This document shows, in pieces, positions 29,459 to 39,745 of a stretch of DNA of 64,000 nucleotides. Within the stretch, counting starts at the first letter, position 1. Each line of letters begins with the position of its first letter. The stretch spans positions 5,362,501 to 5,426,500 of the forward strand of contig NZ_CP141608.1 of the NCBI RefSeq assembly GCF_035581345.1. The letters are read 5' to 3'. The stretch comes from Pseudomonas sp. JQ170C (GTDB taxonomy: Bacteria; Pseudomonadota; Gammaproteobacteria; Pseudomonadales; Pseudomonadaceae). The position numbers were made by a program, and so were the translations under genes. The notes beneath the pieces were generated by a model that saw only the letters and a program-made list of their open reading frames with translations, did no database searches and was not told the origin of the DNA.

Positions 29459-29845
29459 TTACTCAGCAGCTTCTACCGAGCCACCAACAGGACGATCAAC
29501 CAGCTCGACGTACGCCATAGGTGCGTTATCGCCAGCGCGGAAACCGCACTTGAGGATACGCAGGTAGCCGCCCTGACGGGTGGCATAGCGCTTGCCCAGA
29601 TCGTTGAACAGCTTGCCGACGATTTCTTTCGAACGGGTACGGTCGAAAGCCAGACGACGGTTAGCTACGCTGTCTTCCTTGGCCAGGGTGATCAGCGGCT
29701 CGGCAACGCGGCGCAGTTCCTTGGCTTTTGGCAGGGTAGTTTTGATCAGCTCGTGCTCGAACAGCGACACCGCCATGTTCTGGAACATAGCCTTGCGGTG
29801 AGAGCTGGTACGGCTCAGGTGACGTCCACTTTTACGATGACGCAT
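29459..29845 (-). CDS. rplQ: 50S ribosomal protein L17
   Basis: The product is a 128-residue L17, which binds 23S rRNA near the exit-tunnel side. The N-terminal [20 protein letters not shown] is universal in the family. It is the last gene of the alpha operon (rpsM-rpsK-rpsD-rpoA-rplQ), 42 nt after rpoA and just before a strong terminator. Confidence 0.98.
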   Translation of the reverse strand: MRHRKSGRHLSRTSSHRKAMFQNMAVSLFEHELIKTTLPKAKELRRVAEPLITLAKEDSVANRRLAFDRTRSKEIVGKLFNDLGKRYATRQGGYLRILKCGFRAGDNAPMAYVELVDRPVGGSVEAAE

Positions 29846-29887
29846 GATTCATTCCTTACCAAACACTACGTTCGGTGATTACGACGA

Positions 29888-30889
29888 TCAGGCAGTCGCC
29901 TTGTCGTCTTTCTTAAGACTTGCAGGCGGCCAGTTGTCGAGGCGCATGCCGAGGGACAGACCACGGGAGGCCAGAACGTCCTTGATTTCAGTCAGGGACT
30001 TCTTGCCCAGGTTCGGAGTCTTCAACAGTTCTACTTCGGTGCGCTGAATCAGATCGCCGATGTAGTAAATGTTCTCCGCCTTAAGGCAGTTGGCCGAACG
30101 CACGGTCAATTCCAGATCGTCAACCGGACGAAGCAGGATCGGATCGATCTCGTCTTCCTGTTCGACTACCACTGGTTCGCTGTCGCCTTTGAGGTCGACG
30201 AACGCAGCCAACTGCTGTTGCAGGATGGTTGCGGCACGACGGATAGCCTCTTCTGGGTCCAGAGTACCGTTGGTTTCCAGATCAATTACCAGCTTGTCCA
30301 GGTTGGTACGCTGCTCGACACGGGCGTTTTCCACCACGTATGCGATACGGCGAACCGGGCTGAACGAAGAGTCGAGCTGCAAGCGACCAATGCTGCGGCT
30401 TTCGTCTTCATCGCTCTGACGCGAATCGGCCGGTTCATAACCACGACCACGAGCTACGGTGAGCTTCATGTTCAGGGCGCCATTGGACGCCAGGTTAGCG
30501 ATTACGTGATCGGGATTAACGATCTCGACATCATGATCCAGCTGAATATCGGCAGCGGTAACCACCCCCGAACCCTTCTTCGACAAGGTCAGCGTAACTT
30601 CGTCACGACCGTGCAGTTTGATAGCCAGGCCTTTCAGGTTCAACAGGATTTCAATGACGTCTTCCTGTACACCTTCGATTGCCGAGTACTCGTGGAGTAC
30701 ACCGTCAATCTCGGCCTCGACTACTGCACAGCCAGGCATGGAGGACAACAGGATGCGGCGCAGCGCGTTGCCCAGGGTATGGCCAAAGCCACGCTCGAGA
30801 GGCTCGAGCGTGATTTTAGCGCGGGTTGGACTGACGACCTGCACATCAATATGGCGGGGCGTCAGGAACTCATTTACCGAAATCTGCAT
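29888..30889 (-). CDS. rpoA: RNA polymerase alpha subunit
   Basis: The product is 333 residues. The N-terminal domain (about 1-235) dimerises and assembles beta/beta' ([21 protein letters not shown] is the conserved beta-contact region). A linker leads to the C-terminal domain (about 250-325, with [13 protein letters not shown]), which binds UP elements and activators. It lies between rpsD (22 nt) and rplQ (42 nt), the fixed alpha-operon order, which couples polymerase supply to ribosome synthesis. Confidence 0.99.
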   Translation of the reverse strand: MQISVNEFLTPRHIDVQVVSPTRAKITLEPLERGFGHTLGNALRRILLSSMPGCAVVEAEIDGVLHEYSAIEGVQEDVIEILLNLKGLAIKLHGRDEVTLTLSKKGSGVVTAADIQLDHDVEIVNPDHVIANLASNGALNMKLTVARGRGYEPADSRQSDEDESRSIGRLQLDSSFSPVRRIAYVVENARVEQRTNLDKLVIDLETNGTLDPEEAIRRAATILQQQLAAFVDLKGDSEPVVVEQEDEIDPILLRPVDDLELTVRSANCLKAENIYYIGDLIQRTEVELLKTPNLGKKSLTEIKDVLASRGLSLGMRLDNWPPASLKKDDKATA

Positions 30890-30911
30890 GGATGCACCTA
30901 TTTTCTAGCCC

Positions 30912-31532
30912 TTACTTGGAGTAGAGCTCGACAATCAGGCTTTCGTTGATGTCGGCGGACAGGTCGCTGCGAGCAGGAACGTTCTTGAAAACGCCCGACT
31001 TCTTGGCAGCATCCACATCTACCCACTCAACGCGGCCACGCTGGGCGCACAGTTCAAGGGCTTGAACAATGCGCAGCTGGTTCAGCGACTTCTCGCGAAC
31101 CGCGACCACGTCACCCGGACGAACTTGGTAGGACGGAACGTTTACAGTCTTGCCGTTTACGCTGATCGCTTTGTGCGAAACCAGCTGACGGGATTCGGCA
31201 CGAGTAGCGCCAAAGCCCATACGATAAACGACGTTATCCAGACGGCATTCGAGCAGTTGCAGCAGGTTCTCGCCGGTAGCACCCTTCTTGGAGGCTGCTT
31301 CCTTGTAGTAACCGCTGAACTGACGCTCGAGAACGCCATAGATACGACGTACTTTTTGTTTCTCACGCAGCTGGGTGCCGTAGTCGGACTGACGACCACG
31401 ACGCTGACCGTGGATACCTGGGGCTGCTTCGATGTTGCACTTCGATTCCAGAGCGCGAACGCCGCTCTTCAGGAACAGATCGGTGCCTTCACGACGAGAC
31501 AGTTTGCATTTTGGACCAATGTAACGTGCCAT
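30912..31532 (-). CDS. rpsD: 30S ribosomal protein S4
   Basis: The product is a 206-residue S4, a primary 16S rRNA binder. The N-terminal [14 protein letters not shown] is followed by an S4 RNA-binding domain around residues 95-155 ([12 protein letters not shown]). In E. coli S4 represses its operon by binding the rpsM leader; a structured 131-nt leader precedes rpsM here, compatible with this but not proof. It lies 15 nt after rpsK. Confidence 0.98.
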   Translation of the reverse strand: MARYIGPKCKLSRREGTDLFLKSGVRALESKCNIEAAPGIHGQRRGRQSDYGTQLREKQKVRRIYGVLERQFSGYYKEAASKKGATGENLLQLLECRLDNVVYRMGFGATRAESRQLVSHKAISVNGKTVNVPSYQVRPGDVVAVREKSLNQLRIVQALELCAQRGRVEWVDVDAAKKSGVFKNVPARSDLSADINESLIVELYSK

Positions 31533-31547
31533 TTATCTGTCTCCTGA

Positions 31548-31937
31548 TTACACGCGGCGCTTCTTCGGCGGACGGCACCCGTTATGCGGGATTGGCGTCA
31601 CGTCGGTGATGCTGGCGATCTTATAGCCACAACCGTTCAAAGCACGAACAGCGGACTCACGACCTGGACCTGGACCCTTGACGTTGACGTCGAGGTTCTT
31701 CAGACCATATTCCAGCGCAGCTTGACCAGCACGCTCAGCAGCTACTTGAGCAGCGAACGGGGTGGACTTGCGGGAACCGCGGAAACCCGAACCGCCGGAG
31801 GTAGCCCAGGACAGAGCGTTACCTTGACGATCGGTGATGGTCACGATGGTGTTGTTAAAAGACGCGTGGATGTGGGCGATGCCATCAACCACTGTCTTTT
31901 TGACTTTTTTACGAGGACGAGCAGCAGGTTTTGCCAT
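31548..31937 (-). CDS. rpsK: 30S ribosomal protein S11
   Basis: The product is a 129-residue S11 of the 30S platform, next to the E-site mRNA. Family motifs [14 protein letters not shown] and [13 protein letters not shown] are present, with the basic tail RPPKKRRV. It lies between rpsM (30 nt) and rpsD (15 nt). Confidence 0.98.
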   Translation of the reverse strand: MAKPAARPRKKVKKTVVDGIAHIHASFNNTIVTITDRQGNALSWATSGGSGFRGSRKSTPFAAQVAAERAGQAALEYGLKNLDVNVKGPGPGRESAVRALNGCGYKIASITDVTPIPHNGCRPPKKRRV

Positions 31938-31967
31938 TTCTAAATTCCTGTCGATTCGCTGGTGCGA

Positions 31968-32324
31968 TTACTTGCGGATCGGCTTACGCGGGCCCTTACG
32001 GGTACGCGCGTTGGTCTTGGTACGCTGACCGCGTACTGGCAGACCCCGACGATGACGCAGGCCGCGGTAGCAACCCAGGTCCATCAACCGCTTGATTTTC
32101 ATGTTGATGTCACGACGCAGATCACCTTCGGTGATGTACTTCGCAACTTCAGTACGCAGCGATTCAACCTGCTCGTCGCTCAGATCCTTGATCTTAGCGG
32201 CTGGGTTGACCCCAGTCTCTACACAGATTTTCTGTGCAGTAGTGCGACCAACACCATAGATGTAGGTCAGCGAGATAACAGTGTGCTTGTTATCTGGAAT
32301 GTTGACGCCTGCAATACGGGCCAT
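31968..32324 (-). CDS. rpsM: 30S ribosomal protein S13
   Basis: The product is a 118-residue S13 in the 30S head; it contacts the P-site tRNA through its basic tail ([11 protein letters not shown]). It has the helix-hairpin-helix [13 protein letters not shown] and the [15 protein letters not shown] signature. It is first in the alpha operon, preceded by a leader with a strong hairpin. Confidence 0.98.
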   Translation of the reverse strand: MARIAGVNIPDNKHTVISLTYIYGVGRTTAQKICVETGVNPAAKIKDLSDEQVESLRTEVAKYITEGDLRRDINMKIKRLMDLGCYRGLRHRRGLPVRGQRTKTNARTRKGPRKPIRK

Positions 32325-32410
32325 TCAGTGGGACTCCAATTGACAGCTACCTACGCCCCGGAAGCCAAGAAATAGGGCGCGAGATAATATCGCTGTAGAA
32401 ACAAATAATC

Positions 32411-32438
32411 AACCCAGCAGCGCACTAGCTGCTGGGTT
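32411..32438 (-). terminator. Hairpin in the spc/alpha junction (terminator or S4-target leader)
   Basis: A perfect 11-bp stem (aacccagcagc / gctgctgggtt, loop gcacta) lies 17 nt after the rpmJ stop and is followed on the minus strand by GATTATTTGTTT. It can end the spc operon in part. It also sits in the rpsM leader, where E. coli has its S4-binding pseudoknot. Which role dominates cannot be read from sequence. Confidence 0.65.
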
Positions 32439-32455
32439 TGTAGCGCAGATCACAC

Positions 32456-32572
32456 TCAGCCTTGGCGCTGCTTGTGACGTGGTTCCGCACTGCAAATTAC
32501 TCGAACAACACCTTCGCGGCGAATAATTTTGCAGTTACGGCACAGCTTTTTCACCGATGCACGAACTTTCAT
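32456..32572 (-). CDS. rpmJ: 50S ribosomal protein L36
   Basis: The product is a 38-residue protein ([20 protein letters not shown]... ending RHKQRQG). Cys11, Cys14, Cys27 and His33 form the zinc ribbon, so this is the zinc-binding C+ paralogue. It is the last gene of the spc operon, 28 nt after secY. The C+ type is the one that cells replace by a zinc-free copy under zinc starvation; no such copy is in this window. Confidence 0.97.
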
Positions 32573-32600
32573 CACCAACTCCTCGAACCTTAAGGGTCTC

Positions 32601-33932
32601 TCAGCGCAGCAAACCGCTGCCGCCGTAGCCTTTCAGGTTGGCTTTCTTCATCAGGGATTCGTACTGGTGCGAAACGAGGTGCGATTGTACTTGGGACATG
32701 AAGTCCATCACAACCACTACCACAATCAGCAACGAGGTCCCGCCAAGGTAGAACGGAACGTTTGCCGCAACCACCAGGAACTGGGGAAGCAGACAGACGG
32801 CCGTCATATAAAGAGCACCGAACATGGTCAAGCGGGTCAGAACGCCATCAATGTAGCGCGCCGACTGCTCACCTGGACGGATACCCGGAATAAAGGCACC
32901 GGACTTCTTCAGGTTCTCCGCTACGTCTTTCGGATTGAACATCAACGCCGTATAGAAGAAGCAGAAGAAAATAATCCCTGCACTAAACAGCAGAATATTC
33001 AACGGCTGACCAGGAGCGATCGACTGCGAGATGTCCTGCAACCAGCCCATACCTTCGGACTGACCGAACCAGGCACCCAGCGAAGCCGGGAACAGCAAGA
33101 TGCTGCTCGCGAAAATGGCAGGAATAACGCCCGCCATGTTCACTTTCAGCGGCAAGTGGCTAGTCTGCGCAGCGAAGACCTTACGGCCCTGCTGACGCTT
33201 GGCGTAGTGAACGGCGATACGACGCTGACCACGCTCAATGAACACCACAAAACCGATAATCGCTACTGCCAGCAAACCGATAGCGACCAGAGCGAAAATG
33301 TTGATATCGCCCGTACGTGCAGACTCGAAAGACTGCCCGATTGCTCTCGGAAGACCGGCGACGATACCCGCGAAGATCAACATCGAGATACCGTTGCCTA
33401 CACCGCGCTCCGTGATCTGCTCACCCAGCCACATCATGAACATCGCACCAGCCACAAACGTGGATACCGCGACGAAATGGAAGCCAAAATCAGCAGAAAA
33501 CGCCACGCCCTGACCGGCCAGACCAATGGACATGCCAATAGCCTGGACCAGCGCCAGGATTACGGTGCCGTAGCGGGTGTACTGGCTGATCTTGCGACGG
33601 CCAGCTTCACCTTCCTTCTTCAACTGCTCCAGCTGCGGGCTGACGGCGGTCATCAACTGCATGATGATCGATGCCGAGATGTACGGCATGATCCCCAGTG
33701 CGAAGATGCTCATCCGTTCCAGCGCGCCGCCGGAAAACATGTTGAACAAGCTAAGAATGGTCCCCTCATTCTGTCGAAACAGTTCCGCCAGCCGGTCCGG
33801 GTTGATACCTGGAACTGGGATGTGTGCGCCTATCCGATAGACGATGATCGCCAGGAACAGAAAACGCAGACGAGCCCAAAGTTCAGACATCCCGCCTTTG
33901 CCGAGCGAAGAGAGAGCACCTTGCTTAGCCAT
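32601..33932 (-). CDS. secY: SecY, protein-conducting channel subunit
   Basis: The product is a 443-residue inner-membrane protein with ten helices, forming the SecYEG pore through which preproteins and membrane proteins pass. Family landmarks are the plug-region start [21 protein letters not shown] and the cytosolic loop [15 protein letters not shown] used by the ribosome and SecA. Its start codon directly abuts the rplO stop (TAAATG). secE lies 26 kb away at 59368. Confidence 0.99.
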
Positions 33933-34367
33933 TTATTCCTCGAACTTGCCGCCAGCTGCTTCGATAGCCGCACGCGCACCTTTGGTGGCTGCGATACCCT
34001 TGATGGTGACCGCGCGAGTAACTTCGCCCGACAGCATGATTTTCACACGCTGTACGTTCTGGTTAATCACGTTGGCATCCTTCAAGGATTGCACGGTGAC
34101 AACGTCGCCTTCCACTTTGGCCAGCTCGGACAGACGCACTTCGGCGCGATCCATGGCTTTCAGGGAAACGAAGCCGAATTTCGGCAGGCGACGGTGCAGC
34201 GGCTGTTGACCGCCTTCAAAGCCTGGAGCGATGGTGCCACCGGAGCGGGAGGTCTGACCTTTGTGACCACGGCCACCAGTCTTACCCAAACCACTACCGA
34301 TACCACGACCCGGACGATGCTTCTCGCGACGGGAACCCGGCGCTGGACTCAGATCATTGAGTTTCAT
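33933..34367 (-). CDS. rplO: 50S ribosomal protein L15
   Basis: The product is a 144-residue late-assembly 23S binder. The Gly/Arg-rich N-terminal extension ([22 protein letters not shown]) reaches into the rRNA core; it is given here as two joined pieces, [12 protein letters not shown] and TGGRGHKG. Its stop touches the secY start, and rpmD ends 3 nt upstream. Confidence 0.98.
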   Translation of the reverse strand: MKLNDLSPAPGSRREKHRPGRGIGSGLGKTGGRGHKGQTSRSGGTIAPGFEGGQQPLHRRLPKFGFVSLKAMDRAEVRLSELAKVEGDVVTVQSLKDANVINQNVQRVKIMLSGEVTRAVTIKGIAATKGARAAIEAAGGKFEE

Positions 34368-34370
34368 CGA

Positions 34371-34547
34371 TTAACCCTCGACGCGCAGCATGTAGTAAGC
34401 CTTGTTGATCATCCCGCGATTCTCGGGAGTATCCAGGACTTCTACAGTGTGACCGATGCGGCGCAGACCCAGACCCTTAACGCACAGTTTGTGGTTAGGG
34501 AGACGGCCGGCGGTGCTTTTGATCAGCGTAACTTTAACGGTAGCCAT
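34371..34547 (-). CDS. rpmD: 50S ribosomal protein L30
   Basis: The product is a 58-residue protein beginning [19 protein letters not shown] and ending AYYMLRVEG. The ferredoxin-like L30 fold motif [12 protein letters not shown] is clear. It lies 2 nt downstream of rpsE and 3 nt before rplO, so all three are translated in close coupling. Confidence 0.97.
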   Translation of the reverse strand: MATVKVTLIKSTAGRLPNHKLCVKGLGLRRIGHTVEVLDTPENRGMINKAYYMLRVEG

Positions 34548-34549
34548 GA

Positions 34550-35050
34550 TCAGCGGATCTCCTCAACGCTCTTGCCGCGCTTGGCAGCAATGGACTCAGG
34601 AGATTGCATAGCCTTCAGACCCTTGAAAGTGGCGTGAACCACGTTTACTGGGTTAGTCGAGCCATAGCACTTGGCCAGGACGTTCTGAACGCCAGCAACT
34701 TCCAGGACGGCACGCATGGCGCCACCGGCGATGATACCGGTACCTTCGGAGGCAGGCTGCATGTACACCTTCGACGCGCCATGGGCGGACTTGGTGGCGT
34801 ACTGCAGAGTGGTGCCGTTCAGGTCAACCTGAATCATGTTGCGACGAGCAGCTTCCATGGCTTTCTGGATCGCAGCAGGTACTTCGCGCGATTTGCCACG
34901 GCCGAAGCCGACACGACCTTTACCATCACCAACCACGGTCAACGCGGTGAAGGTGAAGATACGGCCGCCTTTTACGGTTTTGGCAACGCGGTTAACTTGA
35001 ACCAGCTTCTCGATGTAGCCTTCGTCGCGCTTTTGATCGTTATTTGCCAT
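34550..35050 (-). CDS. rpsE: 30S ribosomal protein S5
   Basis: The product is a 166-residue S5. The N-terminal double-stranded-RNA-binding-like domain contains [18 protein letters not shown], the loop where spectinomycin-resistance changes occur (wild-type here). The C-terminal domain has [19 protein letters not shown]. It helps keep decoding accurate together with S4. It sits 3 nt after rplR. Confidence 0.98.
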   Translation of the reverse strand: MANNDQKRDEGYIEKLVQVNRVAKTVKGGRIFTFTALTVVGDGKGRVGFGRGKSREVPAAIQKAMEAARRNMIQVDLNGTTLQYATKSAHGASKVYMQPASEGTGIIAGGAMRAVLEVAGVQNVLAKCYGSTNPVNVVHATFKGLKAMQSPESIAAKRGKSVEEIR

Positions 35051-35053
35051 AAC

Positions 35054-35404
35054 TTAGAACTCCAGCCCGCCTTCACGAGCAGCATCAGCCAGCGCCTTGA
35101 CGCGGCCGTGGTACTTGAAGCCGGAACGGTCAAAGGCAACTTGAGATACACCGGCGGCTTTCGCGCGCTCAGCTACCAGCTTGCCAACCTTAGTGGCCGC
35201 GTCGATGTTGCCGGTGGCGCCATCACGCAGTTCTTTGTCCAAAGTCGAGGCGCTGGCCAGGACTTTGCTGCCGTCGGCCGAAATGACCTGGGCATAGATG
35301 TGCTGCGAGGAGCGGAACACGCAGAGACGCACGACTTCGAGTTCGTGCATTTTCAGGCGTGCTTTGCGAGCGCGACGCAGTCGAGTAACTTTTTTGTCGG
35401 TCAT
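35054..35404 (-). CDS. rplR: 50S ribosomal protein L18
   Basis: The product is a 116-residue L18, which brings 5S rRNA into the central protuberance together with L5. A basic N-terminal tail ([12 protein letters not shown]) is followed by a globular domain ending [22 protein letters not shown]. It lies 10 nt after rplF. Confidence 0.98.
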   Translation of the reverse strand: MTDKKVTRLRRARKARLKMHELEVVRLCVFRSSQHIYAQVISADGSKVLASASTLDKELRDGATGNIDAATKVGKLVAERAKAAGVSQVAFDRSGFKYHGRVKALADAAREGGLEF

Positions 35405-35414
35405 TTGCTAGGCC

Positions 35415-35948
35415 CTACTTCTTCTTGGCTTCTTTACGACGGACGACTTCGTCCGCGTAACGCACACCCTTGCCTTTGTACGGCTCTGGTGGACGGAAGT
35501 CGCGGATTTCAGCGGCCACCTGACCTACCAGCTGCTTGTCGATACCCTTGATCAGGATATCGGTCTGGCTTGGGGTCTCAGCGGTGATACCAGCCGGCAG
35601 TTCGTAATCCACTGGATGCGAGAAGCCGAGCGCCAGGTTCAGCACGGTGCCTTTGGCTTGTGCTTTGTAACCAACACCGACCAGCTGGAGCTTACGCTCG
35701 AAGCCTTGGCTTACGCCTTGGACCATGTTGTTTACCAGGGCACGGGTAGTACCGGCCATAGCGCGGGTTTGTTGATCGCCATTGCGAGCAGCAAAACGCA
35801 GCTCACCAGCTTCTTCAACCACTTCTACGGACGAGTGAACGTTCAGTTCGAGAGTGCCCTTGGCACCCTTCACCGAAAGCTGCTGGCCGACGAATTTTAC
35901 TTCGACACCGGCTGGCAGCTTAACGGGGTTCTTAGCGACGCGAGACAT
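35415..35948 (-). CDS. rplF: 50S ribosomal protein L6
   Basis: The product is a 177-residue protein with two tandem L6 domains, near the factor-binding site where EF-G docks. Conserved start [16 protein letters not shown] and C-terminal signature [14 protein letters not shown] are both present. It lies 12 nt after rpsH. Confidence 0.98.
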   Translation of the reverse strand: MSRVAKNPVKLPAGVEVKFVGQQLSVKGAKGTLELNVHSSVEVVEEAGELRFAARNGDQQTRAMAGTTRALVNNMVQGVSQGFERKLQLVGVGYKAQAKGTVLNLALGFSHPVDYELPAGITAETPSQTDILIKGIDKQLVGQVAAEIRDFRPPEPYKGKGVRYADEVVRRKEAKKK

Positions 35949-35960
35949 GCTTATCCCCCC

Positions 35961-36353
35961 TTAGAACACTGTGCAGAGAACTTCGCCGCCGACACCGGCA
36001 GCGCGCGCAGCACGATCAGTCATCACACCTTTGTTGGTGGAGACGATAGACACGCCCAGACCGCCACGTACTTTCGGCAGTTCTTCGACGGACTTGTACT
36101 GACGCAGGCCTGGACGACTTACGCGCTTGACTTCCTCGATGACCGGACGGCCCTCGAAGTATTTCAGCTCGATGGAAAGCGATGGTTTTACTTCGCTGCT
36201 GACCTGATAGCCAGCGATGTAACCTTCGTCTTTCAGAACTTTGGCTACCGCAACCTTCAGAGTCGACGAAGGCATGCTTACGACGGACTTTTCAGCCATC
36301 TGGGCATTACGGATGCGAGTTAGCATGTCCGCTAACGGGTCCTGCATACTCAT
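35961..36353 (-). CDS. rpsH: 30S ribosomal protein S8
   Basis: The product is a 130-residue S8, a primary binder of the 16S central domain. It starts [18 protein letters not shown]; the C-terminal motif [13 protein letters not shown] is present. In E. coli S8 also represses the spc operon by binding mRNA near rplE. The 209-nt gap between rpsN and this gene, holding a terminator-like hairpin, is unusual for the operon. Confidence 0.98.
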   Translation of the reverse strand: MSMQDPLADMLTRIRNAQMAEKSVVSMPSSTLKVAVAKVLKDEGYIAGYQVSSEVKPSLSIELKYFEGRPVIEEVKRVSRPGLRQYKSVEELPKVRGGLGVSIVSTNKGVMTDRAARAAGVGGEVLCTVF

Positions 36354-36472
36354 GGGCTAGACGCTCCTGATACAAGAAAAATTAGCCTCTCGGCTACTAC
36401 AGTCGCCTGAACGCGCAGGGTCAAAAAACCCGGGCTCAGGAGAGCCGGTCATTCTAGACAGATCCCGGAAAC

Positions 36473-36500
36473 GAAACAAGCCCCAGAAGGGGCTTGTTTC
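36473..36500 (-). terminator. Terminator-like hairpin between rpsN and rpsH
   Basis: A perfect 12-bp stem (gaaacaagcccc / ggggcttgtttc) closes the loop agaa. On the minus strand it is followed by GTTTCCGGG, so the U-run is short. It lies 62 nt after the rpsN stop inside the otherwise closely packed spc operon, suggesting partial termination or an RNA-processing site before rpsH. Confidence 0.65.
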
Positions 36501-36562
36501 GATGCAAAGTCACCGGTGGTCGGAAGATTACTCCCCCGCCACCTGGACGCTGCCGGTACGTC

Positions 36563-36868
36563 TTACCAGCTGGCTTTAACCAGACCTGGAACGTCACCGC
36601 GCATTGCTGCTTCACGCAGCTTGTTACGGCCGAGGCCGAACTTGCGGTAAACGCCGTGTGGACGACCGGTGATGCGGCAGCGGTTACGCAGGCGCGAGGC
36701 GCTAGCGTCACGTGGCTGCTTCTGCAGAGCTACGACAGCGGCAAAACGCTCTTCTGGAGTTGCTTCCAGGTTCACGATGGTCGCTTTCAGCTCGGCACGC
36801 TTCTTGGCGTACTTGGCAACAGTGAGCTGACGCTTCAGCTCACGGTTCTTCATGCTCTTCTTGGCCAT
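36563..36868 (-). CDS. rpsN: 30S ribosomal protein S14 (zinc-independent form)
   Basis: The product is 101 residues. The long form lacks the CXXC-X12-CXXC zinc motif of short S14 proteins, so this is the C-minus type. It starts [14 protein letters not shown] and ends [12 protein letters not shown], with [15 protein letters not shown] conserved. The frame is open to 36934 but the family start is at 36868. It lies 13 nt after rplE. Confidence 0.97.
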   Translation of the reverse strand: MAKKSMKNRELKRQLTVAKYAKKRAELKATIVNLEATPEERFAAVVALQKQPRDASASRLRNRCRITGRPHGVYRKFGLGRNKLREAAMRGDVPGLVKASW

Positions 36869-36881
36869 TTTCCTACTCCAA

Positions 36882-37421
36882 TCAGTTGCGGAACGGGAAT
36901 TTGAAAGCACGCAGCAGAGCGCGGCCTTCGTCATCGTTCTTGGCAGTGGTGGTCAGGGTAATGTCCAGACCGCGCAGAGCATCGATCTTGTCGTAGTCGA
37001 TTTCCGGGAAGATGATCTGCTCTTTCACGCCCATGCTGTAGTTGCCACGACCATCGAAGGACTTGGCATTCAGGCCGCGGAAGTCGCGAACCCGAGGCAG
37101 GGAGATCGCCAGCAGGCGGTCCAGGAATTCATACATACGATCACGGCGCAGAGTAACTTTAACGCCGATCGGCCAGCCCTCACGGACTTTGAAGCCCGCG
37201 ATGGATTTCCGAGCGAAAGTCACAACGGCTTTCTGACCGGTGATCTTCTCCAGGTCAGCAACAGCGTGCTCGATGACTTTCTTGTCGCCGACAGCTTCGC
37301 CCAGACCCATGTTCAGGGTGATCTTGGTAACGCGCGGAACTTCCATCACGTTCGCCAGCTTAAGTTCTTCCTTAAGCTTCGGAGCAATTTCCTTCCGGTA
37401 AATCTCTTTCAGTCGTGCCAT
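36882..37421 (-). CDS. rplE: 50S ribosomal protein L5
   Basis: The product is a 179-residue L5, which binds 5S rRNA and contacts the P-site tRNA and S13. Motifs [16 protein letters not shown] and the [13 protein letters not shown] signature near the C-terminus are present. It lies 20 nt after rplX. Confidence 0.98.
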   Translation of the reverse strand: MARLKEIYRKEIAPKLKEELKLANVMEVPRVTKITLNMGLGEAVGDKKVIEHAVADLEKITGQKAVVTFARKSIAGFKVREGWPIGVKVTLRRDRMYEFLDRLLAISLPRVRDFRGLNAKSFDGRGNYSMGVKEQIIFPEIDYDKIDALRGLDITLTTTAKNDDEGRALLRAFKFPFRN

Positions 37422-37441
37422 GGTCTTCTACCTAGCAGTGT

Positions 37442-37756
37442 TCAAGCATCAACCGCTTTTTGGGTCGACTTGAAGACACGAATTTTCTTGCCGTCTTCTA
37501 CTTTGAAACCAACGCGGTCAGCCTTGTTGGTTTCGCCGTTGAAAATGGCGACGTTGGAAGCGTGCAGTGGCGCTTCTTTCTCGACGATACCGCCTTGTAC
37601 GCCCGACATCGGGTTAGGCTTGGTATGACGCTTCACCAGGTTGATCCCACCAACGACCAGACGGTCATCAGCGAGAACCTTGAGCACCTTACCGCGCTTA
37701 CCTTTGTCTTTGCCGGCGATCACGATGATCTCGTCGTCACGACGAATCTTTTGCAT
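37442..37756 (-). CDS. rplX: 50S ribosomal protein L24
   Basis: The product is a 104-residue assembly-initiator protein with a KOW motif near the N-terminus ([20 protein letters not shown]). It sits beside the exit tunnel. It lies 11 nt after rplN. Confidence 0.98.
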   Translation of the reverse strand: MQKIRRDDEIIVIAGKDKGKRGKVLKVLADDRLVVGGINLVKRHTKPNPMSGVQGGIVEKEAPLHASNVAIFNGETNKADRVGFKVEDGKKIRVFKSTQKAVDA

Positions 37757-37767
37757 GTCGGATCTCC

Positions 37768-38136
37768 TTACAGCACTTCTGGGGCGAGCGAGACGATCTT
37801 CATGAACTTCTCAGTACGAAGTTCACGGGTCACTGGCCCAAAGATACGGGTGCCGATCGGCTCTTGCTTGTTGTTCAGCAGAACAGCAGCATTGCCATCA
37901 AAGCGGATGATGGAGCCGTCAGCACGACGGACACCGTGGCGAGTGCGGACTACAACAGCAGTCATCACTTGGCCTTTCTTCACTTTACCGCGCGGAATTG
38001 CTTCCTTGACGGTTACCTTGATGATGTCACCGATGCCGGCGTAACGGCGGTGCGAACCGCCGAGAACCTTGATGCACATGACGCGACGAGCGCCGCTGTT
38101 ATCGGCCACATCGAGCATGGATTGAGTCTGAATCAT
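37768..38136 (-). CDS. rplN: 50S ribosomal protein L14
   Basis: The product is a 122-residue L14 at the subunit interface, a target of the silencing factor RsfS. It begins [20 protein letters not shown] and carries the signature [17 protein letters not shown]. It is formally the first spc gene, but only 23 nt separate it from rpsQ, so S10 and spc appear to run together. Confidence 0.98.
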   Translation of the reverse strand: MIQTQSMLDVADNSGARRVMCIKVLGGSHRRYAGIGDIIKVTVKEAIPRGKVKKGQVMTAVVVRTRHGVRRADGSIIRFDGNAAVLLNNKQEPIGTRIFGPVTRELRTEKFMKIVSLAPEVL

Positions 38137-38159
38137 AAAATTTCTCCGACCCTTAGCCC

Positions 38160-38426
38160 TTAGACTTCAACAGCGCGTTCGAGAACTTCAACCAGTGCCC
38201 AAGCTTTGGTCTTGGCCAGCGGACGGGTCTCACGGATGGAGACCTTGTCGCCGATATGGCACTGATTGGTTTCGTCGTGCGCGTGCAGCTTAGTCGAACG
38301 CTTAACGTATTTACCGTAGATCGGGTGCTTTACGCGACGCTCGATCAGTACGGTGATGGTTTTGTCCATCTTGTCGCTGACGACACGGCCAGTCAGCGTA
38401 CGGACGGTTTTTTCAGCTTCAGCCAT
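38160..38426 (-). CDS. rpsQ: 30S ribosomal protein S17
   Basis: The product is an 88-residue OB-fold protein, an early 16S binder. [19 protein letters not shown] and the C-terminal [16 protein letters not shown] are conserved. It is the last S10-operon gene and lies 2 nt after rpmC. Confidence 0.98.
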   Translation of the reverse strand: MAEAEKTVRTLTGRVVSDKMDKTITVLIERRVKHPIYGKYVKRSTKLHAHDETNQCHIGDKVSIRETRPLAKTKAWALVEVLERAVEV

Positions 38427-38428
38427 GA

Positions 38429-38620
38429 TTACTTACCTGCCTGCTGGTTGAGCACAGTTTTCACGCGAGCGATGTCACGCTTAACTTGCGAGAGCAGGTG
38501 CGACTGCCCCAACTGGCCAGTTGCTTTCTGCATACGCAGATTGAACTGGTCGCGCAGCAAGCCGAGCAGTTGCTCGTTCAGCTGCTGTGCTGATTTTTCA
38601 CGAAGTTCATTCGCTTTCAT
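38429..38620 (-). CDS. rpmC: 50S ribosomal protein L29
   Basis: The product is a 63-residue two-helix protein at the exit tunnel, part of the docking site for trigger factor and SRP. It begins [21 protein letters not shown] 38620 overlaps the rplP TGA by one base (TGATG); a GTG one codon upstream is unlikely to be used. Confidence 0.97.
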
Positions 38621-39033
38621 CACATCACCGTCCGCTTAACAAAGGAGGTGGCGAGAGGCAGCTTTGCAGCCGCCAGGGCGAAAGCCTCACGCGCCAGCTC
38701 TTCAGAAACACCCTCGATCTCGTACAGGACTTTGCCTGGCTGGATCTGGGCAACCCAGTACTCCACGGAACCTTTACCTTTACCCATCCGCACTTCGAGA
38801 GGCTTCTTGGAGATCGGCTTGTCCGGGAACACACGGATCCAGATCTTACCGCCACGTTTTACGTGACGAGTCAGGGCACGACGTGCCGATTCGATCTGGC
38901 GAGCGGTGAGACGACCGCGAGCAACAGCTTTCAGAGCAAATTCGCCGAAGCTGACTTTGCTACCGCGCAGCGCCAGACCACGGTTGTGGCCAGTCATCTG
39001 CTTGCGGAATTTTGTACGCTTTGGTTGCAACAT
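38620..39033 (-). CDS. rplP: 50S ribosomal protein L16
   Basis: The product is a 137-residue L16 near the A-site tRNA elbow. The N-terminal [19 protein letters not shown] and the signature [20 protein letters not shown] are present. It lies 12 nt after rpsC and overlaps rpmC. Confidence 0.98.
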
Positions 39034-39045
39034 TTGGCGTACCCC

Positions 39046-39732
39046 TTACTTAGCAGCTTTTTTACGAGGCGCTGGTGCTTGTGGTTTCAGTTCTTCTTGG
39101 CGACCACCAATAACTTCGCCTTTGAAAATCCAAACCTTCACACCGATCACACCGTAAGTGGTGTGAGCTTCGTAAGTGGCATAGTCGATGTCAGCACGCA
39201 GGGTGTGCAGCGGCACACGACCTTCGCGATACCATTCAGTACGTGCGATTTCAGCACCACCGAGACGACCGCTCACCTGGATCTTGATGCCTTTGGCACC
39301 AATGCGCATGGCGTTCTGTACGGCGCGCTTCATGGCGCGACGGAACATCACACGACGCTCCAGCTGCTGAGCTACGCTCTGAGCTACCAGCATACCGTCG
39401 AGTTCCGGCTTGCGGATCTCTTCGATATTGATGTGCACAGGCACACCCATTTGCTTGGTCAGGTCCTGACGCAGTTTTTCAACATCTTCACCTTTCTTCC
39501 CGATAACGATACCTGGACGAGCGGTGTGGATGGTGATGCGTGCAGTTTGAGCCGGACGATGGATATCGATACGGCTAACGGACGCGCTTTTTAGTTTGTC
39601 TTGGAGGTACTCACGCACATTCAGATCTGCGAGCAAATAGTCCGCATAAGTCCGACCGTCTGCGTACCAGACGGAGGTGTGCTCCTTGACGATTCCCAGG
39701 CGAATGCCAGTGGGATGTACTTTCTGACCCAT
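39046..39732 (-). CDS. rpsC: 30S ribosomal protein S3
   Basis: The product is a 228-residue S3 at the mRNA entry channel. It has an N-terminal KH domain ([17 protein letters not shown]) and a C-terminal S3 domain ([20 protein letters not shown]). The frame is open to 39816 but the family start [13 protein letters not shown] is at 39732. It lies 13 nt after rplV. Confidence 0.98.
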   Translation of the reverse strand: MGQKVHPTGIRLGIVKEHTSVWYADGRTYADYLLADLNVREYLQDKLKSASVSRIDIHRPAQTARITIHTARPGIVIGKKGEDVEKLRQDLTKQMGVPVHINIEEIRKPELDGMLVAQSVAQQLERRVMFRRAMKRAVQNAMRIGAKGIKIQVSGRLGGAEIARTEWYREGRVPLHTLRADIDYATYEAHTTYGVIGVKVWIFKGEVIGGRQEELKPQAPAPRKKAAK

Positions 39733-39745
39733 CTGATCGACTCCG

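Noticed and set aside
32529..34637. A 702-codon plus-strand frame antisense to secY, rplO and rpmD
   Set aside because: It spans several certain genes on the other strand and its translation is compositionally odd with no domain.
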